A stretch of DNA of 46,312 nt from Xanthomonas sp. Its GTDB lineage: Bacteria; Pseudomonadota; Gammaproteobacteria; Xanthomonadales; SZUA-5. Positions 16,556-25,463 of this stretch are shown one piece after another (position 1 is the first letter of the stretch; each line of letters begins with the position of its first letter). A program made the position numbers and the translations under genes. The stretch is taken from NCBI GenBank assembly GCA_020693165.1, contig JAIMJQ010000011.1, positions 1-46,312 on the forward strand. The letters are read 5' to 3'. The notes under the pieces are model-generated. The model made no database searches. It worked only from the letters and a program-made list of their open reading frames with translations, and was not told the origin of the DNA.

Positions 16556-17989
16556 ATGTTTGAAATGAACCCGATGAATACCGCCGAAGCCGATTTCGGG
16601 TGGCGTGTTACCAACAACACCGAATCGCTGGACGATCAGCGCGCGCGCCTTGTTGACCTTGCCGACAAGGCGGGCGCCATCATCAACGCCGCAGACGCGG
16701 AAGGCCGCCCGATGACCAAAGACGAAGGCGAAACCGTCGAGAAAATCAACGCAGAGTTTGACGCGGTTACGGCCGAAATCGGGCAGCGGGAGAAGGTCGC
16801 GGCAATGCGTGCCCAAGTATCGCGGCCGGTTGGAGTGCAGGCCGAATTGCCCCCACTCCCCGGCGACATCGTGAACGCGGCGCGCACTTCCGAAAACGCG
16901 CGAGCCGGAATCCTGCTCCCCGCGAACTGCGCACGGCCGTCGGCGCTGCTCATGCCCCGCGCGAGCGATCCCAAGGGAGGCGCGGAAACTTTCTTTCGGG
17001 CAATCGCGAATCGCGTCTACACGCCGGAACTGGTCAAGAATGCCTATGGGAACGAAGGCAGCGGCGCAGATGGTGGGTTCAGCGTCCCGCCGTCCTGGTT
17101 TGCTGGCGTGATCGACCAAGCGCTACAGGCTGCCGAGTTTGCCCCGCGCGCGCGCATCTTCCCGGCAACCGGTCCGGCGCTGACAATACCCATGCCGGAT
17201 TACACCAACCGTCAAACCGACTTGGCGGGCTTGTCGGGCAATTGGTCGGCAGAAGGCGCGACGCAAACGGCGCAGCGCTTGCGGTTCCGTCAAGTGAACG
17301 TGCCCGCAAACAAACTTTTCATCCTGGCCGAAGCATCCGGCGAACTTGCCGAGGACGGGCTAGGCTTTGCGATGCAACTCCAGCAAGGTCTATCCACGGC
17401 AGCCGCCTACAGCCTTGACGCCGCAATCCTTGGCGGAACTGGTGTCGGTCAGCCGCTGGGCATCCTGAGCGATCCGGCCGCAATCGCAGTCAATCCCGAG
17501 AGTGGGCAGGCGGCCGATACGGTCCTTTTTCAGAATCTTGTGAACGTCTACAGCCGGCTTGCTCCGGCATGCCAGAAGCGGGCGACGTGGTTCATTTCGC
17601 CGGGAGTGCTTCCGTCCCTACTCACGTTGACCTTTCCGAGTTCCGGCGGCGCAGTTATCCCGGTTTTGCTGGGCAACGGAAATGCGACGAACGCGGCAGC
17701 CGGTGAGCCGGTTGGAACGATTTTCGGCCGCCCGGTGGTGGTGACCGAGATTTCCCGCGCCATTGGCGATCCGGGCGACGTGGTGTTCGCCGATATGACG
17801 CAATACGCGCTTGTGGTTCGCGCTGGCGCCCGAATCGAAATGAACGCCGGGCCGGGCTTCAACCGCGACGTGATGAGCTGGCGCCTTATCTGGCGCGTTG
17901 GCGGGCAGAGCTTCTGGAACGCCGCGATTTCGCCTTATGCCGGCGGGCTCTCGCTGTCGTGGTGCGCATATCTCGCCGCGCGTGCCTGA
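16556..17989 (+). CDS. HK97-type phage major capsid protein
   Basis: A 477-aa HK97-fold major capsid protein. Residues about 20-90 are a charged, coiled-coil-like segment (LDDQRARLVDLADKAGAI ... VEKINAEFDAVTAEIGQREKV), typical of the scaffolding delta domain. A linker to about residue 160 follows. The shell domain follows: GGFSVPPSWFAGVIDQA, LAGLSGNWSAEGATQTAQRL, FRQVNVPANKLFILAEASGEL, AAILGGTGVGQPLGIL, IFGRPVVVTEIS and DMTQYALVVRAGARIEM. Length fits the family. In HK97-type phages the delta domain is removed by a prohead protease; none is encoded in this element. A TTGAGG lies upstream of the ATG. The next gene is the terminase small subunit. Confidence 0.93.
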   Translation: MFEMNPMNTAEADFGWRVTNNTESLDDQRARLVDLADKAGAIINAADAEGRPMTKDEGETVEKINAEFDAVTAEIGQREKVAAMRAQVSRPVGVQAELPPLPGDIVNAARTSENARAGILLPANCARPSALLMPRASDPKGGAETFFRAIANRVYTPELVKNAYGNEGSGADGGFSVPPSWFAGVIDQALQAAEFAPRARIFPATGPALTIPMPDYTNRQTDLAGLSGNWSAEGATQTAQRLRFRQVNVPANKLFILAEASGELAEDGLGFAMQLQQGLSTAAAYSLDAAILGGTGVGQPLGILSDPAAIAVNPESGQAADTVLFQNLVNVYSRLAPACQKRATWFISPGVLPSLLTLTFPSSGGAVIPVLLGNGNATNAAAGEPVGTIFGRPVVVTEISRAIGDPGDVVFADMTQYALVVRAGARIEMNAGPGFNRDVMSWRLIWRVGGQSFWNAAISPYAGGLSLSWCAYLAARA

Positions 17990-18138
17990 TGAGGCAGACG
18001 GCCGGGCGCAGGGCATCGCGTCCGGTCGGCAGCGTGGGAGGGGTGGGGTTTAGGGGTTTTTGAACCCGTCCACGATACGCCCCGCCACATTCGCGCGCAT
18101 TTCTGACACCCGAAAAACTTTTTGTTGTAACCCGAAAA

Positions 18139-18555
18139 ATGCCCGCAGCCCTGCCCGAGCACACCCGTCGAGTCCGTGGAACGCAGCGCCGACCTGACCG
18201 GCAGCGCCCGTTTGCTGCCGTTGACCCCGTGCCCGGCGACCCGCAGCCCCCGCCCTGGCTTTGTGAGCGAGGCCGCGCGGTTTGGGGTCATGTGTGCGAA
18301 GTGCTGCGCCGCCGCGATTCGCTCGGCTTGGATGACTTCTGGAGCTTATGCGGACTTGTTTCGGCCGTTGTCGATTATGAGCGCTTACAAATGGACGTAC
18401 AGAAAAATGGCCGCACCGCGACCGTATTAACCACAAACGGTGCACCATTTGTCCGAGTCCGACCGGAAGCAAAATTGCTCCGCGCCGTTGAAACTAGTTT
18501 ACGAAAATGGTTGCATGAGTTCGCATTGACTCCCGCAACCGTTATAGCCCGATAA
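18139..18555 (+). CDS. Phage terminase small subunit, P27 family
   Basis: A 138-aa protein with the P27-type layout: a basic N-terminus rich in Arg/Pro (residues 1-35), then PWLCERGRAVWGHVCEVLRRRDSLGLDDFWSLCGLVSAV and MDVQKNGRTATVLTTNGAPFVRVRPEAKLLRAVETSLRKWLHEFALTP. P27 proteins recognise the packaging site and load the large terminase. No large subunit is encoded in the element, so the protein would have to work with a helper's motor. The 149 bp between it and the capsid gene contain two cccgaaaa words. A 6-bp hairpin (accggc / gccggt, 18581-18598) follows the stop. Confidence 0.85.
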   Translation: MPAALPEHTRRVRGTQRRPDRQRPFAAVDPVPGDPQPPPWLCERGRAVWGHVCEVLRRRDSLGLDDFWSLCGLVSAVVDYERLQMDVQKNGRTATVLTTNGAPFVRVRPEAKLLRAVETSLRKWLHEFALTPATVIAR

Positions 18556-18675
18556 ATTCATGTATCCCTGAAAATCGGGCACCGGCCGAAATGCCGGTCG
18601 GCATGCGCGACCGTGCCGACAAACGGGGCGCAGCGTGCGGCAGTGCGGTATATCCGGCTGCGCGCACGCATCTAT

Positions 18676-19044
18676 ATGGAATGGGAATCGGCAATGAATT
18701 ACTCCCCAAGAGGCACCAGAAAAGCCGGGCGAGTTAATATCGGGGAGCCGATACGGCAGTCGGACATTATGTATATCCGATCCGCTGTTCAACACTGCGT
18801 TCAGACCTGGGGGCGCTGCTTTTTGCTGATGTTTCCCGACGGGGTTTTAATGCTCAAAAAGACCCCGCCAACCGACGCACGCTATTTTGTGGGCTCATAT
18901 TCGCGGCGTTTTTCTACTGGCGACATCCGCGCAGACCTATATCAGTCGATGGCAGACTTCGGCCGCCCCGTTGCGCAATGCCACGAAAATCAACAAAATC
19001 AGGCACTTGCCACCGATGCGCAGGACTGCGCTTCGGGCCAATGA
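18676..19044 (+). CDS. Unknown element protein after the terminase subunit
   Basis: A 122-aa protein not assigned to any family; the frame is open from a GTG at 18613, and an ATG at 18694 with a GGGA 7 nt upstream is another possible start. Core: SDIMYIRSAVQHCVQTWGRCFLLMFPDGVLMLKKTPPTDARYF. Codon use is less GC-biased than the capsid gene. It is the last rightward gene of the element and faces the cargo genes. Confidence 0.5.
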   Translation: MEWESAMNYSPRGTRKAGRVNIGEPIRQSDIMYIRSAVQHCVQTWGRCFLLMFPDGVLMLKKTPPTDARYFVGSYSRRFSTGDIRADLYQSMADFGRPVAQCHENQQNQALATDAQDCASGQ

Positions 19045-19073
19045 CTCAAGCATTTATCTTCGCAACACTCGCT

Positions 19074-20027
19074 TCAATCTTGCGAGGGGCGGCCCTGAGT
19101 CGCAATTTCTATCAATGCTAGGACGGGAACTACCGACATTAAACCAGCAGTCAGGTACATCTTCGCTCCAAGAAGGAGAAAAACCCCTACTGTTGCTAAA
19201 ATATAACATGTGTATAAAGTGACTAAAACGGCTTCGCTATTAGAAGGGCTAGCTGGCGGATTAGCGGACTCGTTAGACTCTAGCGACTCCCCTTCGACGA
19301 AGTTCGCGTATGTTTGAGCGTCAAAAGTTTGAATTGACTGAATTTGATCAAATCTCACGGAAACCGCGAACGCGTCGAGCATTTTCGCGGATTCAGCTGT
19401 TCCGGCGGCACGAAAAATCTCATAAACTCGCGCATATTGAGTAGTGATTCTAAGTTGTCGCCGCTTGTGCGTACGGTATCCTGACAGTATCGGGATCAAT
19501 GTTACGAATGTCGAATCGTCTCTTACCTGCGGTTTTCCGCCATATTGCACGACACCGATATAGACCTTGCTATCCAGAAGAGTAACCATCGTAAAGATGG
19601 CACACTCCTGCGCCCGATAGACTACTTCGTCAAACCCCCCGTGAAGGCCGGCATGTTCACATATTTTTCTGGACAATGCACTCGAATAACGGCAGGGAAT
19701 ATTCCACAACGCTGCAACCAGTGGCGCAACGGGAGTAGCGACGATAGCCAACATCGTCAAATTATGCAGGTGATCACCGTCTTTTGCAGTTGAGTACTTT
19801 GCCATTATCGACTTTATGTTCAAGTCGAAGAATGCGAGCGCAATGTCAGGCAATCCGCTAGCAACCAAACTGCCGCTCAGTAAAGCAACAAGCGCGGCGA
19901 GCAATACCGCTACGAAATACTGAGGATGCCCTTCGTGCCGAAGTGAAATGTGGCGAGTTACCAACCAGCGACGCGAAAACAACCAACCGAGGCTGGACAG
20001 GTAAAGTGCAATAATTAACGTATTCAC
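19074..20027 (-). CDS. Unknown multi-pass membrane protein, element cargo
   Basis: A 317-aa protein with an N-terminal pair of hydrophobic segments (residues 1-16 and about 36-62), a third near 88-110, a soluble middle domain (about 115-260) and two closely spaced C-terminal segments (about 265-310). The middle domain contains MVTLLDSKVYIGVVQYGG and TLIPILSGYRTHKRRQLRITTQY, an SH3-barrel-like beta pattern reminiscent of uncharacterised membrane proteins such as DUF6338-type (weak, from memory). Start is GTG at 20027, overlapping the stop of the 62-aa gene (GTGA). The region is visibly AT-richer than the rest of the window and points the opposite way from the phage genes, both typical of accessory cargo. 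Defence, toxin or superinfection-exclusion roles are possible. Confidence 0.75.
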   Translation of the reverse strand: MNTLIIALYLSSLGWLFSRRWLVTRHISLRHEGHPQYFVAVLLAALVALLSGSLVASGLPDIALAFFDLNIKSIMAKYSTAKDGDHLHNLTMLAIVATPVAPLVAALWNIPCRYSSALSRKICEHAGLHGGFDEVVYRAQECAIFTMVTLLDSKVYIGVVQYGGKPQVRDDSTFVTLIPILSGYRTHKRRQLRITTQYARVYEIFRAAGTAESAKMLDAFAVSVRFDQIQSIQTFDAQTYANFVEGESLESNESANPPASPSNSEAVLVTLYTCYILATVGVFLLLGAKMYLTAGLMSVVPVLALIEIATQGRPSQD

Positions 20028-20212
20028 CCAACCTTCTTTGGTGTAGACAGTTTGATCTTTGCGGCGGCAGCAACCTGAGCCTTGAGTCCTGGTGACTTCA
20101 ATACTTCGAGCGTTGAAACCCGAATTTCATAGTTTCTGGTGATCGTTGATTTTACTCCCAAAACAACGCGCGACCTTGAGATGTCCGAGGCGCGTGTTTT
20201 TGTAGTTGACAT
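20024..20212 (-). CDS. Small basic protein, first gene of the cargo pair
   Basis: A 62-aa Lys/Arg/Ser-rich protein with a strong GGGAGGAAC ribosome-binding site a few bases before its ATG (20212), which argues that it is really translated. Sequence character: basic N-terminus (TTKTRASDISRSRVVLG), beta-like middle (YEIRVSTLEVL), basic C-terminus. It overlaps the membrane protein start by 4 bp, so the two are coupled. No family recognised; it could be a regulator, an antitoxin-like partner or a signalling subunit. Confidence 0.7.
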   Translation of the reverse strand: MSTTKTRASDISRSRVVLGVKSTITRNYEIRVSTLEVLKSPGLKAQVAAAAKIKLSTPKKVG

Positions 20213-20454
20213 GATGTTCCTCCCGACGGGTTAGCGCTCAGCGCACTTGACAAGCACAAGTCTCTCGCGCTTTCGATGACACTGCAATGCACTTTCATCG
20301 CTCGCTACTTGACCTTCAATGCTGGGGCAGCATCGACATGTGGCGACGCACGGATTGACTCGACCGGATGACCGTCGCGACCTGCGCAGTTCCGATGAGG
20401 CACTGCCGGGCGGTCGGATCGCCACGAGGTCGCCCGCGCTTCAGAGAGGATTGG

Positions 20455-20495
20455 CGAGAAACGGGCACCAAACGGGCACCGAAACAACGGGCACC
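20455..20495. promoter_or_regulatory. Right set of integrase arm-type sites (proposed)
   Basis: Three direct copies of acgggcacc (20461-20469, 20472-20480, 20487-20495). The first 28 bp (20455-20482) are identical to the left arm block at 10775-10802. It lies in the 334-bp gene-free stretch 20213-20546, which otherwise contains the presumed promoter of the cargo pair and a 6-bp-stem hairpin at 20508-20524, 23 nt past the tRNA 3' end. Confidence 0.6.
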
Positions 20496-20543
20496 AACGG
20501 GGACATGCTTGGCAGTCCGCCAAGTGCTTGATTTTGCTGGGGA

Positions 20544-20593
20544 AAGTGGTGGCCGGGGACGGAATCGAACCGCCGACACGGGGATTTTCAATC
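20544..20593. repeat. Right attachment site (att) inside tRNA-Phe
   Basis: The second copy of the 50-bp repeat. It runs from three bases past the tRNA 3' end to the 5' side of the anticodon stem, so the element supplies the 3' half of the tRNA and keeps the gene functional. Identity to the left copy is complete over 50 bp and ends where the tRNA anticodon stem continues. Confidence 0.93.
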
Positions 20594-20622
20594 CCCTGCT
20601 CTACCAACTGAGCTACCCGGCC
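20547..20622 (-). tRNA. tRNA-Phe (GAA)
   Basis: A 76-nt cloverleaf on the minus strand. Acceptor stem ggccggg / cccggcc pairs fully; D arm gctc / gagc; anticodon stem gggga / tcccc with loop ttgaaaa, giving anticodon GAA (Phe); T arm ggcgg ttcgatt ccgtc; discriminator A and encoded CCA. The 3' half is shared with the element's att site, so the gene is intact but its downstream region is now element DNA. Confidence 0.97.
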
Positions 20623-20810
20623 ACTGGTGTCGCCAAGCGGTCGTGGGACGACCGATGCCTGTTTCGCGACAGCCGTCTATTAGGCCTTCTCGATCCGGCG
20701 ACGTCAATCCCCCGCATGCTGCGGCGCGAACGAAGCTTCATCCAGTCGTTGCGCATCGATCGACCGAACGGGGCGATGATCGCGACCATCCGCAGACAGG
20801 AATCAAGACC

Positions 20811-21227
20811 ATGGACTTGCGTGTTGTCATAGCGATTGTCGGGCTCGTGCTTGGCGCGTCAGCTTGCACGACGACGGCCGAGTACCGGGCGCGCGAGGAT
20901 ACCGAGCTGGCGCGCTTCGAGCGCCATGCGGGGATGCCGATCGAGCGCATCAATACCTACACCGGGCTGGATCGCTGGCGGTCGCTGGCGGCGGACAAGC
21001 TGGTGATCTGGACCAGCATCAATCGTGTGTACCTGCTGACTCTGCGAGCGCCTTGCAGCGGCTTGGAGTTCCAGTCGGCGCTAGCCATCACCTCCACCAA
21101 CAACATCATCGATCGGCGCTTCGACCGCGTGCAGGTCGACGGATTGTCCTGCTACATCAGCGAAATCCGGCCGATCGACGACAAGGCGCTGAAACAGGAA
21201 GAGCGCGACGAACATCGCGATAGCTGA
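20811..21227 (+). CDS. DUF6491-like exported protein
   Basis: A 138-aa protein with an N-terminal signal (residues 1-19) ending GASAC, a weak lipobox that would lipidate Cys19. The mature part (INTYTGLDRWRSLAADKLVIWT, YLLTLRAPCSGLEFQSALAIT, CYISEIRPID) matches the DUF6491 pattern as I remember it, a family frequent in Lysobacterales with two Cys probably in a disulfide. The ATG at 20811 has AGGA 9-12 nt upstream. It stands alone between tRNA-Phe and yggX. Function unknown. Confidence 0.8.
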   Translation: MDLRVVIAIVGLVLGASACTTTAEYRAREDTELARFERHAGMPIERINTYTGLDRWRSLAADKLVIWTSINRVYLLTLRAPCSGLEFQSALAITSTNNIIDRRFDRVQVDGLSCYISEIRPIDDKALKQEERDEHRDS

Positions 21228-21239
21228 CCCGGACAGCGC

Positions 21240-21512
21240 TCAGTCATCCGAACCGACGAATCCCGCCGGCGGAGCCGAGCCCGACCCGAAGAAGTACTTC
21301 TCCATCTCTTCCTGCAGGAACTTGCGCGCCTTCGGATCGACCGGCGACAGGCGGTTCTCGTTGATCAGCATGGTCTGCTGCGCGAGCCACTCGCTCCACG
21401 CCCGTTTGGAAACGCTCCGGTAGACGCGCTGGCCGATTTCGCCGGGATATGGCGGCCGGTCGAGTCCTTCCTGACCGGCACCGTGACGTACGCAGTCGAT
21501 GAGTCGTGACAT
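21240..21512 (-). CDS. yggX: Fe(II)-trafficking / oxidative damage protection protein YggX
   Basis: A 90-aa protein of the YggX family, which protects Fe-S proteins and takes part in iron handling. Conserved Cys7 near the N-terminus, PYPGEIGQRVYRSVSKRAWSEW and QQTMLINENRLSPVDPKARKFLQEEMEKYFFG are typical; the C-terminal tail is Gly/Ala-rich. It lies 10 bp after mutY on the same strand, the usual arrangement in gammaproteobacteria, where an Fe-S enzyme gene and an Fe-S protection gene share a transcript. Confidence 0.95.
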   Translation of the reverse strand: MSRLIDCVRHGAGQEGLDRPPYPGEIGQRVYRSVSKRAWSEWLAQQTMLINENRLSPVDPKARKFLQEEMEKYFFGSGSAPPAGFVGSDD

Positions 21513-21522
21513 GGCGGTTCCT

Positions 21523-22635
21523 TCAGTTGCACAACGGGAGCATTGATGCGTCGGGATCGGCCCGATGTTGTTGCAGCAGGCGCCGCAGGGGTTGCGGCAA
21601 TCCGAGTTGCAGCGCCTCGGTGATACTGCACCAGCGGCTGTCGCCGTCGGCGATGGCGATGCCGACTGCGTGCACCGAGAGTACGTCGATGTCCAGCGAA
21701 AAGTGAGTGAACTCGTGTCGCAGCGATGCCATCGCCATCGGCTCGCCAGCGTCAACGCCGAGCTGGCGCAAGGTCGACATCGCCTGCTGCGCTGTCTCGC
21801 CTTCAACCAGCGACCACAGACCCGCCCAGATTCCGGTGGGTGCGCGGCGCTGCAGCAACAGCCGCCGCTGGTCGTCATGAACCCAGAGCAGCGTGCTCTG
21901 TCGCAGCGGCCGCACGCGACTGACGCGCGCCTGCGGCAGGTCGTCCACCCGACCCTGCAGATGCGCCTCGCAATCAGCGTTCAGCGGACACGATGCGCAC
22001 GCCGGCCTGCGGCGCACGCACACAGTGGCACCGAGGTCCATCAGCGCCTGGGTGTAGTCAGCCAGCCGGGATTCGGGCAACAGGGACGCCGAAAGCGACC
22101 ACAGTTGCTGCAGTACGGCCGATGAAACGGGATTGCCGGCGACTGCGCAGTAGCGCGACAGCACGCGCCGCACATTGCCGTCGAGAATCGGCAGCCGCTG
22201 ACCATAAGCCTGAGCGAGGATCGCTCCGGCGGTGGAACGACCGATCCCGGGCAGCGCCGAAATCGCTTCGAGCTCGGCCGGCAACTCGCCGCGATGCCGC
22301 TCCGCGCAGATCCTCGCGGCGCGGTGCAGGTTGCGCGCCCGCGAGTAATAGCCAAGCCCCGACCACAGTGCGAGCACGTCGTCGAGTTCGGCATCGGCTA
22401 CATCGACCAATCTCGGAAAGCGCTCCAGAAAGCGCAGGTAATAGGGGATGACCGTCTGCACCTGGGTCTGCTGCAACATGACCTCAGCCACCCATACACG
22501 ATAGGCAGAGCGTGGGTGCTGCCATGGCAGGTCATGGCGACCATGCTGGTCGAACCAGGCGAGCACGCGCGCGGCGAAGTCTCGTTCCAGCGGCGTCCGG
22601 GGACGAACCCTTTCGACAGCAAGCGAATCAGCCAC
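21523..22635 (-). CDS. mutY: A/G-specific adenine DNA glycosylase
   Basis: A 370-aa MutY, removing adenine mispaired with 8-oxoguanine. Glu51 in EVMLQQTQV is the catalytic acid; ALPGIGRSTAGAIL is the helix-hairpin-helix, followed by LDGNVRRVLSR with the conserved Asp. The [4Fe-4S] cluster ligands follow C-x6-C-x2-C-x5-C (CVRRRPACASCPLNADC). The C-terminal NUDIX-like domain, for 8-oxoG recognition, includes LRHEFTHFSLDI. Start is uncertain: GTG at 22635 overlaps ftsY by 8 bp, and an ATG at 22659 is also in frame. Confidence 0.96.
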   Translation of the reverse strand: MADSLAVERVRPRTPLERDFAARVLAWFDQHGRHDLPWQHPRSAYRVWVAEVMLQQTQVQTVIPYYLRFLERFPRLVDVADAELDDVLALWSGLGYYSRARNLHRAARICAERHRGELPAELEAISALPGIGRSTAGAILAQAYGQRLPILDGNVRRVLSRYCAVAGNPVSSAVLQQLWSLSASLLPESRLADYTQALMDLGATVCVRRRPACASCPLNADCEAHLQGRVDDLPQARVSRVRPLRQSTLLWVHDDQRRLLLQRRAPTGIWAGLWSLVEGETAQQAMSTLRQLGVDAGEPMAMASLRHEFTHFSLDIDVLSVHAVGIAIADGDSRWCSITEALQLGLPQPLRRLLQQHRADPDASMLPLCN

Positions 22636-24130
22636 CGAGTTCTCGCGGCAGCAGGGCATCGACGAAATCCTCGGCGTCGAACTCGCGCAGATCCTCGCGC
22701 TTCTCGCCGACGCCGATGAAGCGGATCGGCAAGCCGAGTTCGCGGCATAGCGCGAACACCATGCCGCCCTTCGCGGTGCCGTCGAGCTTGGTGACGACGA
22801 TGCCGGTGAGGCCAACCGCCTGATGGAACTGCTTGGCCTGCACCAGCGCGTTCTGCCCAGTGCCGCCATCGATGACCAACAGGGTTTCGTGCGGAGCAGC
22901 CGGATCGATCTTGCCAAGCACGCGCTTGACCTTGGCCAGTTCCTGCATCAGGTGGCCCTGAGTGTGCAGGCGCCCGGCGGTATCGGCGATCAGCACATCG
23001 ATGCCGCGCGATTTTGCCGCCTGCAATGCGTCGAAGATCACCGAAGCCGAGTCGGCGCCGCTGCCCTGGGCGATCACACTGACCTGGTTGCGCTCGCCCC
23101 AGGTCTTCAGCTGTTCGACCGCCGCTGCCCGGAAAGTGTCGCCGGCAGCCAGCATCACGCTGTGGCCGGCCTGCTTGTAGCGCATCGCCAGTTTGCCGAT
23201 GGTGGTGGTCTTGCCGGCGCCGTTGACGCCGACGGTGAGGATCACGAATGGCCGCGGCGCGTCCGGTATCTGCAGTGGCCGGGCGTGATTGACGATCAGC
23301 GCGCGCAAATCGTTGCGCAGCGCGGCCAGCAGCGCCTGGGCGTCGGCAAACTCGCGCTTGCGCATGCGCGCTCCAAGCTTGGCGACCAGCTCGGTGCTGG
23401 CGGCGACACCGACATCCGCCTGGATCAGCGCCGTCTCCAGTTCTTCGAGCAGGTCGTCGTCGAGCTTCGGGTTGCGCTTGAACAGGCTGCCGACGCTGGC
23501 GGTCAGCGCGCGCGCGGTGGCGGCGAGGCGTTCGCGCAGCGAACGCGGCTTGGCCGGCTCCGGGACAGGCGCGTCGGCAGCGAACAACGCCGGGACGTTG
23601 TCGTCCGGCTCAACGACAGGCTGCGGGTCAAGTCCGGAGGGGGCGGCGACGACTGTCGCGGAATCCGGGTCGCGTCCAACTGGCGCGTGGTCTGGGTGGG
23701 CGAGGGCCGGATCCGGCGCGAAGGCTGCAACCGCAACGGCATCGGGCTCCTGATCGCGCACGCAGGGCTCCGCTGCAGCCGGCGCAGGCGAGGGTTCGCG
23801 GGGCGCTGGCGGCTTGGGAGCGCGCCAGACACCTTCATAACGCCACCAGGGCACCGGTGCTTCGACACTCGCTTCCTTGACCGGATGCGGAAGCGACTGG
23901 GCCGAGGTCGGCTCGAGTTGAGCCGAGGCGGCCGTGGCGACCGCCTCGGGCGCGTCGACCGCGGATACGACTGTAGCAGGCGATCCAGGTGCGGCCTCAT
24001 CCTGGGCCGTCGCCACGAGGCCCTCGACGCCGGGCGTTCCGACCGCCTCGGTCGGCGCCGCGGCCAATGCTGGAACCGGCGCGGACTCGGCCTGGGGATC
24101 GTTCTTGTCACGGCGAAACCACTTGAGCAT
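22628..24130 (-). CDS. ftsY: Signal recognition particle receptor FtsY
   Basis: A 500-aa SRP receptor GTPase that delivers ribosomes making membrane proteins to the translocon. The first about 200 residues are an acidic, Ala/Pro-rich low-complexity A-domain, typical of high-GC proteobacteria. The NG domain follows with GVNGAGKTTTIGKLA (G1), DTFRAAAVEQL, DTAGRLH (G3) and TKLDGTAKGG (G4). The ATG at 24130 begins a basic amphipathic MLKWFRRDK membrane-binding start. It heads a leftward ftsY-mutY-yggX transcript and diverges from rsmD. Confidence 0.97.
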   Translation of the reverse strand: MLKWFRRDKNDPQAESAPVPALAAAPTEAVGTPGVEGLVATAQDEAAPGSPATVVSAVDAPEAVATAASAQLEPTSAQSLPHPVKEASVEAPVPWWRYEGVWRAPKPPAPREPSPAPAAAEPCVRDQEPDAVAVAAFAPDPALAHPDHAPVGRDPDSATVVAAPSGLDPQPVVEPDDNVPALFAADAPVPEPAKPRSLRERLAATARALTASVGSLFKRNPKLDDDLLEELETALIQADVGVAASTELVAKLGARMRKREFADAQALLAALRNDLRALIVNHARPLQIPDAPRPFVILTVGVNGAGKTTTIGKLAMRYKQAGHSVMLAAGDTFRAAAVEQLKTWGERNQVSVIAQGSGADSASVIFDALQAAKSRGIDVLIADTAGRLHTQGHLMQELAKVKRVLGKIDPAAPHETLLVIDGGTGQNALVQAKQFHQAVGLTGIVVTKLDGTAKGGMVFALCRELGLPIRFIGVGEKREDLREFDAEDFVDALLPRELGG

Positions 24131-24204
24131 GCGCGGGGAGATTGTCGTCAGGGTGAAAGCCGCAGATTCTAGCGGGCCTGCCGCCTTGACGTTGCCTGAT
24201 TACC

Positions 24205-25352
<1,148 letters not shown>

Positions 25353-25463
25353 ATGGCCGCTGCGCGCGGGCTGATCAGGGTATCGCCCGGGGTAAAGTGC
25401 TCAGGCTTTCGCCGAGGCTGGTAGCATGCGGAGTTACGGTCTGACCCTCGTAGGAGCCCCATC

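Larger units (their letters stand above)
10614..20593 (+). mobile_element. Integrated phage-satellite-like element in tRNA-Phe
   Basis: The element is bounded by identical 50-bp direct repeats; one element unit is 9930 bp. Order: integrase, unknown, alpA, unknown, unknown, DUF927 replication protein, small Zn-ribbon protein containing an iteron cluster, unknown, HK97-type capsid protein, P27 terminase small subunit, unknown, all rightward, then a leftward two-gene cargo next to the tRNA. No portal, prohead protease, large terminase, tail, lysis or conjugation gene is present. An integrase + alpA + replication gene + a few packaging genes at about 10 kb is the layout of Gram-negative PICI-type satellites, and capsid-encoding members (cf-PICIs) are known. 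This one has an unusually small structural set. It could also be a decayed prophage, but the frames are intact and tightly packed. Confidence 0.88.

Noticed and set aside
10614..20593. Integrative conjugative element or plasmid
   Set aside because: No relaxase, type IV secretion or plasmid partition genes are seen; the capsid and terminase genes point to a phage-type life cycle.
10614..20593. Complete prophage
   Set aside because: At 9.9 kb it has no portal, large terminase, protease, tail, lysis or repressor gene, far below a self-sufficient phage.
22823..24172. 449-codon open frame on the plus strand
   Set aside because: It lies opposite ftsY, which has all SRP-GTPase motifs; the plus-strand protein is low-complexity and has no motif.
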